From contig KL571394.1 of assembly GCA_000715855.1 (NCBI GenBank), positions 6,238-11,643 of the forward strand: 5,406 nt of DNA, given 5' to 3'. Made by a program: the position numbers and the translations under genes. The notes beneath the pieces were generated by a model, which saw nothing but the letters and a program-made list of their open reading frames with translations, ran no database searches and was not told where the DNA came from. This DNA comes from Actinoplanes liguriensis (lineage in GTDB: Bacteria; Actinomycetota; Actinomycetes; Mycobacteriales; Micromonosporaceae). Shown in pieces: positions 1 to 5,030 of the stretch. How positions within the stretch are numbered: position 1 is the first letter of the stretch; each line of letters opens with the position of its first letter.

Positions 1-298
1 GGTCCGGGCCGCCGGTGCGGATGTCGGTGAGCTCGGCGATCAGCGCGCCGGACGGGCCGGGGGCGCGCAGGCCGAGCGTGTCGAACGCGTACCCCTCGGC
101 GCGGACCTGATCCCAGACCCCCAGCCGGCGCAGCACCCGCAGGGCGTTGCCCTGCAGCGTGATCCCGGAGCCGAGGGCGGAGACGTCGGGTTTCAGGTCG
201 ATGAGGTCGACCGCGACGCCACCCTCGGCGAGCAGGATCGCCGCGGCGGTGCCGGCGGCACCACCACCGACGACCAGAACGTTACGAACTGCTGGCAC
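1..298 (-). CDS. FAD-dependent monooxygenase, N-terminal part (cut by window edge)
   Basis: The 99 visible residues begin with a Rossmann FAD-binding fold. A hydrophobic strand VRNVLVV leads into GGGAAG (residues 11-16, the GxGxxG dinucleotide motif), then a helix, then a second strand ending near Asp34. A GSGITLQGNALRVLRRLGVWDQV stretch follows (residues 43-65), typical of the PHBH/UbiH-type class A flavin monooxygenases, which hydroxylate aromatic or polyketide-like substrates using NAD(P)H and O2 in the cytoplasm. The GTG start at 298 is chosen because a strong Shine-Dalgarno, GGGAGGG (plus-strand 307-313), lies 8 nt upstream and the FAD strand starts right after it. The gene is divergent from the LysR gene, 110 bp away, so it is a likely target of that regulator. 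The C-terminal two thirds, including the GD FAD motif and substrate domain, lie outside the window, so the substrate cannot be named. An FAD-linked halogenase or a geranylgeranyl-reductase-like protein is a less likely alternative. Confidence 0.88.
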   Translation of the reverse strand, partial: MPAVRNVLVVGGGAAGTAAAILLAEGGVAVDLIDLKPDVSALGSGITLQGNALRVLRRLGVWDQVRAEGYAFDTLGLRAPGPSGALIAELTDIRTGGPD

Positions 299-306
299 GG
301 CGGTTT

Positions 307-313
307 CCCTCCC
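307..313 (-). promoter_or_regulatory. Shine-Dalgarno for the flavin monooxygenase
   Basis: Read on the minus strand this is GGGAGGG, a near-ideal anti-16S match, 8 nt before the GTG at 298. It decides the start, because no ATG lies at the beginning of the FAD fold. Confidence 0.75.
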
Positions 314-350
314 GTTTCGTGTGACTGGGACCACTGTCGCCGGAGACCGG

Positions 351-380
351 GGTATTACGGAAGGTCGAGTTGGTGATGCC
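351..380. promoter_or_regulatory. Candidate LysR-regulator binding site in the divergent promoter region
   Basis: GGTATTAC (351-358) faces GTGATGCC (373-380). The arms match at 6 of 8 positions as an inverted repeat across 14 nt. Both arms fit the half-site GGYATYAS, which recurs at 1371-1402 upstream of the MFS gene. The site lies between the divergent monooxygenase and LysR genes, just upstream of the LysR -10 box, where a LysR-type protein would be expected to repress itself and activate the divergent gene. The arms are imperfect and their spacing differs from the downstream copy, so this is an inference. Confidence 0.4.
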
Positions 381-396
381 CGCCATCGGCGCGGCT

Positions 397-408
397 TATA
401 GTGGCGCC
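397..408 (+). promoter_or_regulatory. -10 box of a probable leaderless promoter for the LysR gene
   Basis: TATAGT (397-402) matches five of six positions of the TATAAT consensus. It is followed by GGCGCC and then the ATG at 409, so transcription beginning about 7 nt after the box would start at the A of the start codon. No Shine-Dalgarno precedes this ATG. TANNNT placed this way is the known hallmark of leaderless transcripts in actinobacteria. No good -35 hexamer is visible; the nearest, TTGGTG (370-375), is at 21 nt. Confidence 0.55.
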
Positions 409-1347
409 ATGGCGGTCGACCGGGTACTGGCCAATCTCGATCTCAACCTGCTGGTCACGCTCGACACCCTGCTGCGCGAGCGGAACGTGACCCGCACGTC
501 GGAGCAGCTGGGCGTCAGCCAGCCCGCGGTCAGCGGCGCGCTCGCCCGGCTGCGGCGGCACTTCGGCGACCCGCTGCTCACCCGGGTCGGCAACCGGTAC
601 GAGCTGACCCCGCTCGCCGCCCGGGTCGCGGTGCTGACCGGGCCCGCCCTGGCCGGTGTACGCCGGGTGTTCGACTCGACCGCCGACTTCGACCCGTCGC
701 AGCTCGACCGGGAGTTCACCCTCGTCATCTCGGACTACGCGGCGACCGTCCTGGGTCCGCTGCTGGCCCGGAAGCTGGGCGAGCTCGCGCCGGGCGTGCG
801 GCTGCGGCTGGAGCAGACGACGCCGTACGCGGTGGACCACGTCGCGGACACGTTGCGCTCGGCGGACGGGCTGGTGATCCCGCACGGCTTCGTGACCGAA
901 CTGCCCTATCTGGACCTGTTCGAGGACCGCTGGGTGTGCATCGTGTCCGGTGACCACCCGAGCGTCGGGGACGCGCTGACCCTGGACGAGCTGGGAGCTC
1001 TGCCCTGGGCGGTGATCTTCGACCGGCCGACCGCGTTCGCCCCGGCCGCCCGGCAACTGCGGATGCTCGGCATCGAGGCGAAGGTGGACGTGGTCGTCGA
1101 CGGGTTCGTCCAGTTGCCCTTCCTGGTGGCCGGGACGCGGCGGCTGGCGCTCATCCAGGAGCGGCTGGCGCGGCTGCTGGCGCCGGTGACCGGAATCCGG
1201 ATCCTGGACTGCCCGTTCGACGTGGTGCCGGTGGCCGAGGCGTTCTGGTGGAACCCGATGTACCGCAACGACCCGGCCCACGCGTGGTTCCGGGACCTGA
1301 TCATGAGCGCGGCGGGGACCCTCCGTACGGCGAGATCGGCTCTTTGA
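409..1347 (+). CDS. LysR-family transcriptional regulator
   Basis: A 312-residue protein, the usual LysR length. Residues 11-70 form the winged helix-turn-helix: DLNLLVTLDTLLRERNVTRT, SEQLGVSQPAVSGALARLRR (recognition helix region about 37-51), then HFGDPLLTRVGNRYELTPLA. The rest is the two-lobe periplasmic-binding-protein-like effector domain. A late W-x-P-x-Y...DPAHAWFRDLI segment (281-298) resembles the NodD/NahR/PhnR-like branch of the family, which often senses aromatic compounds. The start at 409 is preferred over TTG 370, GTG 373 and ATG 376 because the extra 13 residues are not LysR-like and a -10 box at 397-402 lies inside that stretch. The gene is divergent from a flavin monooxygenase and 151 bp ahead of a co-directional MFS gene, so it probably controls both. 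The ligand is unknown. Confidence 0.93.
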   Translation: MAVDRVLANLDLNLLVTLDTLLRERNVTRTSEQLGVSQPAVSGALARLRRHFGDPLLTRVGNRYELTPLAARVAVLTGPALAGVRRVFDSTADFDPSQLDREFTLVISDYAATVLGPLLARKLGELAPGVRLRLEQTTPYAVDHVADTLRSADGLVIPHGFVTELPYLDLFEDRWVCIVSGDHPSVGDALTLDELGALPWAVIFDRPTAFAPAARQLRMLGIEAKVDVVVDGFVQLPFLVAGTRRLALIQERLARLLAPVTGIRILDCPFDVVPVAEAFWWNPMYRNDPAHAWFRDLIMSAAGTLRTARSAL

Positions 1348-1370
1348 TCTTGATCTTGCTTTCACATCGC

Positions 1371-1402
1371 GGCATCAGCCTGGCTGATACCGGGCATCAG
1401 CG
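1371..1402. promoter_or_regulatory. Palindromic operator array with ATC-N9-GAT core upstream of the MFS gene
   Basis: Three related 10-mers stand at exact 11 bp steps: GGCATCAGCC (1371-1380), GGCTGATACC (1382-1391, inverted) and GGCATCAGCG (1393-1402). The first two form a palindrome with 9 of 10 arm positions paired around a single T. It contains ATC-N9-GAT (1374-1388) and T-N11-A (1375-1387), the known binding signatures of NodD-type and general LysR-type regulators. It lies 97-128 bp before the MFS start and just after the LysR gene. A one-base centre and no U-tract make a transcription terminator unlikely. The binding protein is inferred to be the adjacent LysR product. Confidence 0.6.
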
Positions 1403-1430
1403 GATCGCGGCTTCCGTTGTGGGCGGGCCG

Positions 1431-1444
1431 CTGAGCATTCTCAG
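1431..1444 (+). repeat. Small inverted repeat in the MFS leader region
   Basis: CTGAG-CATT-CTCAG forms a perfect 5 bp stem with a 4 nt loop, 54 nt before the MFS start. A GGC/GCC pair outside it could extend the stem imperfectly. It may be a leader hairpin or a chance repeat; no promoter hexamers nearby let me place a transcription start. Confidence 0.25.
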
Positions 1445-1486
1445 AGCCTGCCGGATGTGACCTGGGCCACCGGCTTCTCCTGCTCC

Positions 1487-1492
1487 GGAAGG
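1487..1492 (+). promoter_or_regulatory. Shine-Dalgarno fixing the MFS start
   Basis: GGAAGG ends 6 nt before the ATG at 1499. This favours 1499 over the in-frame GTG at 1457, whose extra residues are not membrane-like and are absent from typical MFS N-termini. Confidence 0.7.
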
Positions 1493-1498
1493 CTCTCC

Positions 1499-2698
1499 AT
1501 GTCCGATGCCGTCACCCTGCGCCGCGCCGGCGCCGGTCAGCTCGTGCTGCTGCTCGCCGGCAGTTGCCTCTCCGTGCTCGGCGCGGTCCTGATCGCGCCG
1601 GTCCTGCCGCAGATGACCGACCACTTCGCCGGAGTCGCCGGGTCCGAGATCCTGGTCCCGATCGTGCTGACCATCCCGGCGCTGGTGATCGGTCTGGCCG
1701 CGCCGTTCGCCGGGTTCGTCGTGGACGCGATCGACCGCAAGCGGCTGCTGATCGCCGCGATGATCGGGTACGCGATCTGCGGAACCGCGCCGCTCTACCT
1801 GGACTCGCTGCCGGCCATCATCGGCAGCCGCGTCCTGGTCGGACTCTGCGAAGCGGCGATCATGACGTGCTGCACGACGCTGATCGCGGACTACTGGTCG
1901 GGGCGGCAGCGCAGCCGCTACCTGGGCCTGCAGACGCTGCTGGCCTCGGTGTCGGCGACGGTCTTCCTCGGACTCGGCGGCGCGATCGGCGGGTCGGGGT
2001 GGCGGGCGCCGTTCTGGCTCTACACGGTCGCCCTGCTCCTGGCCGTCCCGATGGCGCTACTGATCTGGCAGCCCGCCCGCGCCGCCGAGCCGGTCACCGG
2101 ACCTCGCAAGCTGCCGCCGCTGCCGTGGCGGACCCTGCGCACGCCGTGCCTGGTCACGCTCGGCGGCGGCATCGTGTTCTACGCGCTGATCGTGGAGCTG
2201 TCGTTCGTGCTCGACGAGGCCGGCGTGGAGTCGACCGGCACGATCGGCGCGCTCAGCGCCCTGATGTCGCTGGCCACCGCGATCGCCGCCGGGTCGTTCG
2301 CGAAGCTCTCCGCGAAGACGCCGCGCCAGTTGCTGCCGATCGCTTTCGGACTCGCGGCGGCCGGCTTCCTGATCCTGTCGGCCACCTCGTCGGTCCCGGT
2401 GATCACGATCGGCGCGGTCGTCGCCGGCGCGGGCACCGGCCTGCTGCTGCCGACGCTGCTGACCTGGGCGGTCAACAACCTCGGCTTCGAGGAGCGCGGC
2501 CGCGGCACCGGGTTGTGGACCAGCGCGCTCTTCATCGGCGAGTTCCTCTCCCCGGTCCTGATCAACGGCCTGTCCGCCGCGACCGGTGGCCTGCGCCCGG
2601 CCATCGGCATCCTCGGCGTCGCCACCGCGATCCTCGCCGCGGCCACCCTGACGATCGTGCCGCGCTCGGCGCCCGCCCTGAACATCACCAGCGATTAG
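1499..2698 (+). CDS. MFS transporter, DHA1-like efflux type
   Basis: A 399-residue integral membrane protein with about 12 hydrophobic segments, the normal size for 12-TM drug:H+ antiporters. TM1 covers about 13-34 and ends in APVLPQM. The loop between TM2 and TM3 carries motif A in the form GFVVDAIDRKR (72-82, with Asp76, Arg80 and Lys81). Arg111 opens a motif-B-like segment (RVLVGLCEAAIMTCCTTLIADYW), and LGLGGAIGGSGWRAPF (157-172) sits at the motif C position. A central cytoplasmic loop (about 191-212, proline- and arginine-rich) separates the two six-helix halves. It is co-directional with the LysR gene, with operator-like repeats between them, so it is probably induced by the same signal as the divergent monooxygenase. 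Export of a toxic or secondary metabolite is the best guess; uptake of an aromatic substrate cannot be excluded from sequence alone. Confidence 0.92.
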   Translation: MSDAVTLRRAGAGQLVLLLAGSCLSVLGAVLIAPVLPQMTDHFAGVAGSEILVPIVLTIPALVIGLAAPFAGFVVDAIDRKRLLIAAMIGYAICGTAPLYLDSLPAIIGSRVLVGLCEAAIMTCCTTLIADYWSGRQRSRYLGLQTLLASVSATVFLGLGGAIGGSGWRAPFWLYTVALLLAVPMALLIWQPARAAEPVTGPRKLPPLPWRTLRTPCLVTLGGGIVFYALIVELSFVLDEAGVESTGTIGALSALMSLATAIAAGSFAKLSAKTPRQLLPIAFGLAAAGFLILSATSSVPVITIGAVVAGAGTGLLLPTLLTWAVNNLGFEERGRGTGLWTSALFIGEFLSPVLINGLSAATGGLRPAIGILGVATAILAAATLTIVPRSAPALNITSD

Positions 2699-2715
2699 CT
2701 CGTCGTTCCACCACC

Positions 2716-2734
2716 CGGCCCGCAACCCGGGCCG
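2716..2734 (+). terminator. Hairpin terminator candidate after the first MFS gene
   Basis: CGGCCCG-CAACC-CGGGCCG forms a perfect, all-GC 7 bp stem with a 5 nt loop, 18 nt after the TAG stop. No T-run follows, which is common for actinobacterial terminators but leaves the function an inference. Confidence 0.5.
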
Positions 2735-2823
2735 CGTCGCACCGCGAGTAACTACAGCGAGTGTCGGCGGGAGGCCCCGGTTCTGGTGGAGGCGAGACCG
2801 AGCGCGCTCTCTGCGGCAGGTCC

Positions 2824-2860
2824 GGATGTCGCGCGGCGATAGTCCGGCGGTGCGACATTC
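2824..2860. repeat. Inverted repeat in the convergent intergenic gap
   Basis: ATGTCGC (2826-2832) and GCGACAT (2852-2858) pair perfectly over 7 bp. A G-T wobble and a further G-C pair extend the stem to 2824/2860. The 19 nt between the arms shows no clear inner hairpin. It could serve as a back-up bidirectional terminator between the convergent MFS and nitroreductase genes, or as a protein site. The remaining bases of the 2699-2879 gap show no convincing gene. Confidence 0.35.
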
Positions 2861-2861
2861 C

Positions 2862-2879
2862 GAACGGTGTCCGCCGTTC
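2862..2879 (-). terminator. Hairpin directly after the nitroreductase stop
   Basis: GAACGG-TGTCCG-CCGTTC is a perfect 6 bp stem with a 6 nt loop, abutting the nitroreductase TAG (2880-2882). Its position fits a transcript end for the minus-strand gene, but the stem is short and has no U-tract. Confidence 0.4.
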
Positions 2880-3524
2880 CTACCATCGGTCCATGTGCAG
2901 GACGGTGTCGAGCGGCTCACGAGGGGCAGGCTTGAAGGTCTCGCCGGTATAGAAGGCGGTGGGAATCAACACGCCTTGCCGGACGTCGTGCGGGATGCCG
3001 AGTAGTTGCGCCACTTCGTCCTCACGGTCGAGGTGAAGGGTGGTCCACGCGGTACCGAGGCGACGGGCCCGGGCGGCCAACATGTAACTCCAAGCCGCCG
3101 GCAACAGCGATCCCCAGATGTCCGCCTGGTTGCCTGCCGCCAGCGAGCTGACCTGGCGGCAGGCAATGACCTGCACCGGCACCTCGCCCATGTGCTCGCC
3201 CAGCCACGCCGCGCTGGCACCGACCCGTCGCTGCACGGCTTGCCGCGCGGGATCCTCGGCGTAGCGGTCCGGGTTCGTCCCACCTGCCTGTGCATATGCT
3301 TCGAATGCCCGCCGGTAGATCGCTCCGATCGCCTGACGCTGCCCTGGATCGGTCACCACGATCCAGTGCCACCGCTGTGCATTGGAGCCCGACGGTGCCT
3401 GGAGCGCGATCTCCAGGCACTCCCGGACCAGGTGCATCGGTACCGGACGCGACAGATCCAGTCGCCGGCGAACGGATCGAGTCGTGGTCAAGAGGTCATC
3501 CGGGGACAGCGGCAAGGTCGACAT
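2880..3524 (-). CDS. Nitroreductase-family FMN protein
   Basis: A 214-residue protein of normal length for the NfsB/FRP-like fold, which acts as a cytoplasmic homodimer with FMN and NAD(P)H to reduce nitro groups, quinones or similar acceptors. Family marks are RSVRRRLD near the N-terminus (16-23, phosphate/FMN binding), the FMN-loop stretch APSGSNAQRWHWIVV (43-57), the helix GSLLPAAWSYMLAARARRLGTAWTT (138-162), and an IPTAFYTGE strand (187-195) followed by a basic-proline C-terminal tail. ATG 3524 is chosen over GTG 3530 because AAGG lies 6 nt before it and would touch the GTG. Its own promoter and a palindromic operator lie upstream. Of its first 109 or so codons about 26 end in A or T, against about 5 of the first 86 in the MFS gene at 1499, suggesting separate acquisition. 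The substrate cannot be named; a nitroreductase-fold dehydrogenase on a peptide or cofactor is an alternative. Confidence 0.92.
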   Translation of the reverse strand: MSTLPLSPDDLLTTTRSVRRRLDLSRPVPMHLVRECLEIALQAPSGSNAQRWHWIVVTDPGQRQAIGAIYRRAFEAYAQAGGTNPDRYAEDPARQAVQRRVGASAAWLGEHMGEVPVQVIACRQVSSLAAGNQADIWGSLLPAAWSYMLAARARRLGTAWTTLHLDREDEVAQLLGIPHDVRQGVLIPTAFYTGETFKPAPREPLDTVLHMDRW

Positions 3525-3550
3525 ATCCACCCTTGGGATCCAACGGCAGC

Positions 3551-3568
3551 GGTAAGGACTGACTTACC
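3551..3568. promoter_or_regulatory. Operator-like palindrome over the nitroreductase promoter
   Basis: GGTAAG (3551-3556) and CTTACC (3563-3568) are perfect 6 bp inverted arms around GACTGA. On the minus strand the palindrome overlaps the last bases of the -10 box and covers the expected transcription start, the classic position for a repressor operator. The size and symmetry suit a dimeric winged-helix or TetR-type repressor. No such regulator is encoded next to it here, so its protein is unknown. Confidence 0.55.
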
Positions 3569-3594
3569 ATACCGGTCCTGACAGGGCGGGGAAA
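3566..3594 (-). promoter_or_regulatory. Promoter of the nitroreductase gene
   Basis: On the minus strand, TTTCCC (plus 3589-3594) and TATGGT (plus 3566-3571) are separated by exactly 17 bp. The -10 matches TATAAT at four of six positions including the conserved first, second and last; the -35 is weak. The expected start would be near 3559, giving a leader of about 35 nt to the ATG at 3524. Confidence 0.45.
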
Positions 3595-3651
3595 GTGACT
3601 CCCTTCACCGGCCCGCACCTCGCGGATACGAGTATCGGCTTGTCCTCGCCC

Positions 3652-3671
3652 GGGCCGGCTGTGACCGGCCC
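3652..3671 (-). terminator. Hairpin terminator candidate after the second MFS gene
   Basis: GGGCCGG-CTGTGA-CCGGCCC is a perfect 7 bp GC stem with a 6 nt loop. It begins 47 nt past the TGA of the minus-strand MFS gene and upstream of the nitroreductase promoter, so it would separate the two transcripts. No U-tract follows. The rest of the 3525-3718 gap holds only the nitroreductase promoter elements. Confidence 0.5.
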
Positions 3672-3718
3672 ACCACCGGAAGGGCACCAGGCCCCACCGA
3701 ACTGGTTGAGCGACAGGG

Positions 3719-4975
3719 TCAGCCAGCCGCGACCGGCGGGGCCGCTCGGCGACGGGCGGCCCAGCGGGCGGCGGGCACCATCGCCAGGCCGCTGAGTGCG
3801 AACAGCGCGACGGGAACCGCCCAGCCCCACGGCGCGTGGTCGATCGCCGTGCCGGTCACGACGAGCGGCGCGATCATCGCCCCGGCCGCCGAGCCCGCGT
3901 TGAAGACGCCCTGGTAGGCGCCGGCCGCGTGCTCGGCGGCCAGGTCGTAGCTGAGCAGCCAGCCGCCGGCCTGGGAGAGGACCTCGCCGGCCGTGCCGAG
4001 CGCGACCGCGGCGAGCAGCAGCACGCTCGCCGGCAGCGCGGGCAGGCTGTGCGTCGCGGCGACCGCCAGGCAGTACCCGGCCAGCAGCAGCCCGGCCAGG
4101 CGGCAGGACCGCGCCGCCTGGCGCACGTCCCGGGCGAAACGCGTGGCCCGGACCTGGAAGACGACGACCAGGGCCGTGTTGACCAGCATCGTGGCGCCGG
4201 CCAGCGCGTGCGGCGCCGACGTCTCCCGCACGATCCACAGCGGGATGCCGATGGTGAGCACGGCGAACTGCAGGCTCAGCAGGGCGTTCAGCGCGGTGAC
4301 CAGCAGATAGGGCCGGTCGGTCAGGGCGCCGCGGCGGGCCTGGACGTGGTGCGCCTCCGGGGCCGGGCGCGGCGTGACCGGGATCCACGGCAGGATCGCG
4401 GCCACCACCAGGAACGTCACCGCGTTCGCCACGATCAGCGCGAGGTAGGCGCCCCGGGTGTCGACCTGCAGGGCGAACGCCGCGAGGGCCGCCCCGGCGC
4501 CGATCCCGACGTTGGTGACCGCCCGCAGATATGCCCGGCCGGGCACCCGGGTCGCCGGTGGGAGCGCGTCGGCGTACAGGGTGTTGCGACACGTCGAGGC
4601 GGCCCGGTCCACCGCGGTCTCCAGGCAGACCACCACGAGGAACGCGGCGAACCCCTGGACCAGCACGTACGCGGCCATCCCGGCGGCCTGCACGACGCAG
4701 AGCGCGATCAGTGTCCGCCGGCTGCCCCACCTGTCCGCGGCCCGGCCCGCCGGGATGGAGGCAGCCACACCGCATGCCCCGGCGACGGTGAGCCCGAGCC
4801 CGACCTGCCCGGCGCCGAGCCCGACGACCCGGGTGAAGTAGAGCGCGGACGCCGTCATGAACATGCCGTTGCCGAGCGTGTTGACCAGCACCATCCAGGA
4901 CAGTCGCCGGACCACCGGATCGGGGTGCAGCAATCGGCGGTACGGACGGACAGCGGTGGTGGTGATCGATCCCAT
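3719..4975 (-). CDS. MFS transporter, efflux type
   Basis: A 418-residue integral membrane protein with about 12 hydrophobic segments. Motif A is GRAADRWGSRR (77-87, with Asp81 and Arg82) in the loop after TM2. The central loop is about 200-222 (TPRPAPEAHHVQARRGALTDRP), and the C-terminus is a short arginine-rich cytoplasmic tail (WAARRR). MDR-type proton-driven exporters share this layout; the substrate cannot be read from sequence. ATG 4975 is chosen over more upstream in-frame starts because those would run into the divergent regulator gene and add non-membrane residues; MGSITTTAVRPYRRLLHPDP then leads straight to TM1. Its Shine-Dalgarno (GGGA, 8 nt away) is weak and lies in a possible hairpin. 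It is divergent from an ArsR-like regulator 55 bp away, a common arrangement for ligand-responsive export genes. Confidence 0.9.
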   Translation of the reverse strand: MGSITTTAVRPYRRLLHPDPVVRRLSWMVLVNTLGNGMFMTASALYFTRVVGLGAGQVGLGLTVAGACGVAASIPAGRAADRWGSRRTLIALCVVQAAGMAAYVLVQGFAAFLVVVCLETAVDRAASTCRNTLYADALPPATRVPGRAYLRAVTNVGIGAGAALAAFALQVDTRGAYLALIVANAVTFLVVAAILPWIPVTPRPAPEAHHVQARRGALTDRPYLLVTALNALLSLQFAVLTIGIPLWIVRETSAPHALAGATMLVNTALVVVFQVRATRFARDVRQAARSCRLAGLLLAGYCLAVAATHSLPALPASVLLLAAVALGTAGEVLSQAGGWLLSYDLAAEHAAGAYQGVFNAGSAAGAMIAPLVVTGTAIDHAPWGWAVPVALFALSGLAMVPAARWAARRRAAPPVAAG

Positions 4976-4996
4976 GGCTCGATCCCAGCGGGAGCC
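4976..4996 (-). repeat. Possible leader hairpin covering the MFS ribosome binding site
   Basis: GGCTC (4976-4980) pairs with GAGCC (4992-4996), and in the minus-strand RNA a CCC-GCT-GGG pairing nests inside. The weak GGGA ribosome binding site falls within this hairpin, directly before the ATG. It could limit translation; the 5 bp outer stem is short, so chance is possible. Confidence 0.3.
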
Positions 4997-5009
4997 GGGG
5001 CCGGCCGGT

Positions 5010-5020
5010 ACTGATTTAGT
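5010..5020. promoter_or_regulatory. Operator-like palindrome between the MFS gene and the ArsR-like gene
   Basis: ACTGATTTAGT is an 11 bp imperfect palindrome (ACTnAnTnAGT) and the only AT-rich patch of the 55 bp divergent gap. It overlaps possible -10 elements on both strands: TAGTCT (5017-5022) on plus, 8 nt before the ATG at 5031, and TAAATC on minus. A regulator bound here could shut off both genes. The adjacent ArsR-like protein is the natural candidate. Confidence 0.4.
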
Positions 5021-5030
5021 CTGGCGCTCA

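Noticed and set aside
1344..1361. Tandem TTGATC, TTGATC, TTGCTT hexamers at the LysR stop
   Set aside because: Looks like repeated -35 boxes, but no -10 hexamer stands at 16-18 bp from any of them; two and a half copies can be chance.
355..1365. Long minus-strand open frame opposite the LysR gene
   Set aside because: Its product is rich in R, G, Q, P and H with no fold, as expected from the complement of a GC-rich gene. The plus-strand protein is a full LysR regulator.
1366..1410. Direct repeat ATCGCGG flanking the operator array (1366-1372 and 1404-1410)
   Set aside because: A 7 bp GC-rich repeat is expected by chance here and no insertion-like element lies between the copies.
1564..2751. 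Long plus-strand frame inside the first MFS gene
   Set aside because: Arg/Ala/Asp-rich low-complexity product without membrane segments; it is a frame shadow of the MFS gene.
2057..2920. Minus-strand frame opposite the first MFS gene and into the gap
   Set aside because: Composition is repetitive R/G/D/Q, no recognisable domain, and it runs over two hairpins and the nitroreductase end.
2761..2952. Possible 63-residue small gene in the convergent gap
   Set aside because: No ribosome binding site or family likeness, and it overlaps the nitroreductase C-terminus and both hairpins.
3625..3636. GATAC-GA-GTATC palindrome
   Set aside because: Only 5 bp arms, between a terminator-like stem and a promoter, with no second copy seen; too weak to call a site.
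3564..5014. Long frames on both strands overlapping the second MFS gene
   Set aside because: Products are dominated by R, G, P and A with no motif; the 418-residue membrane protein explains the region.
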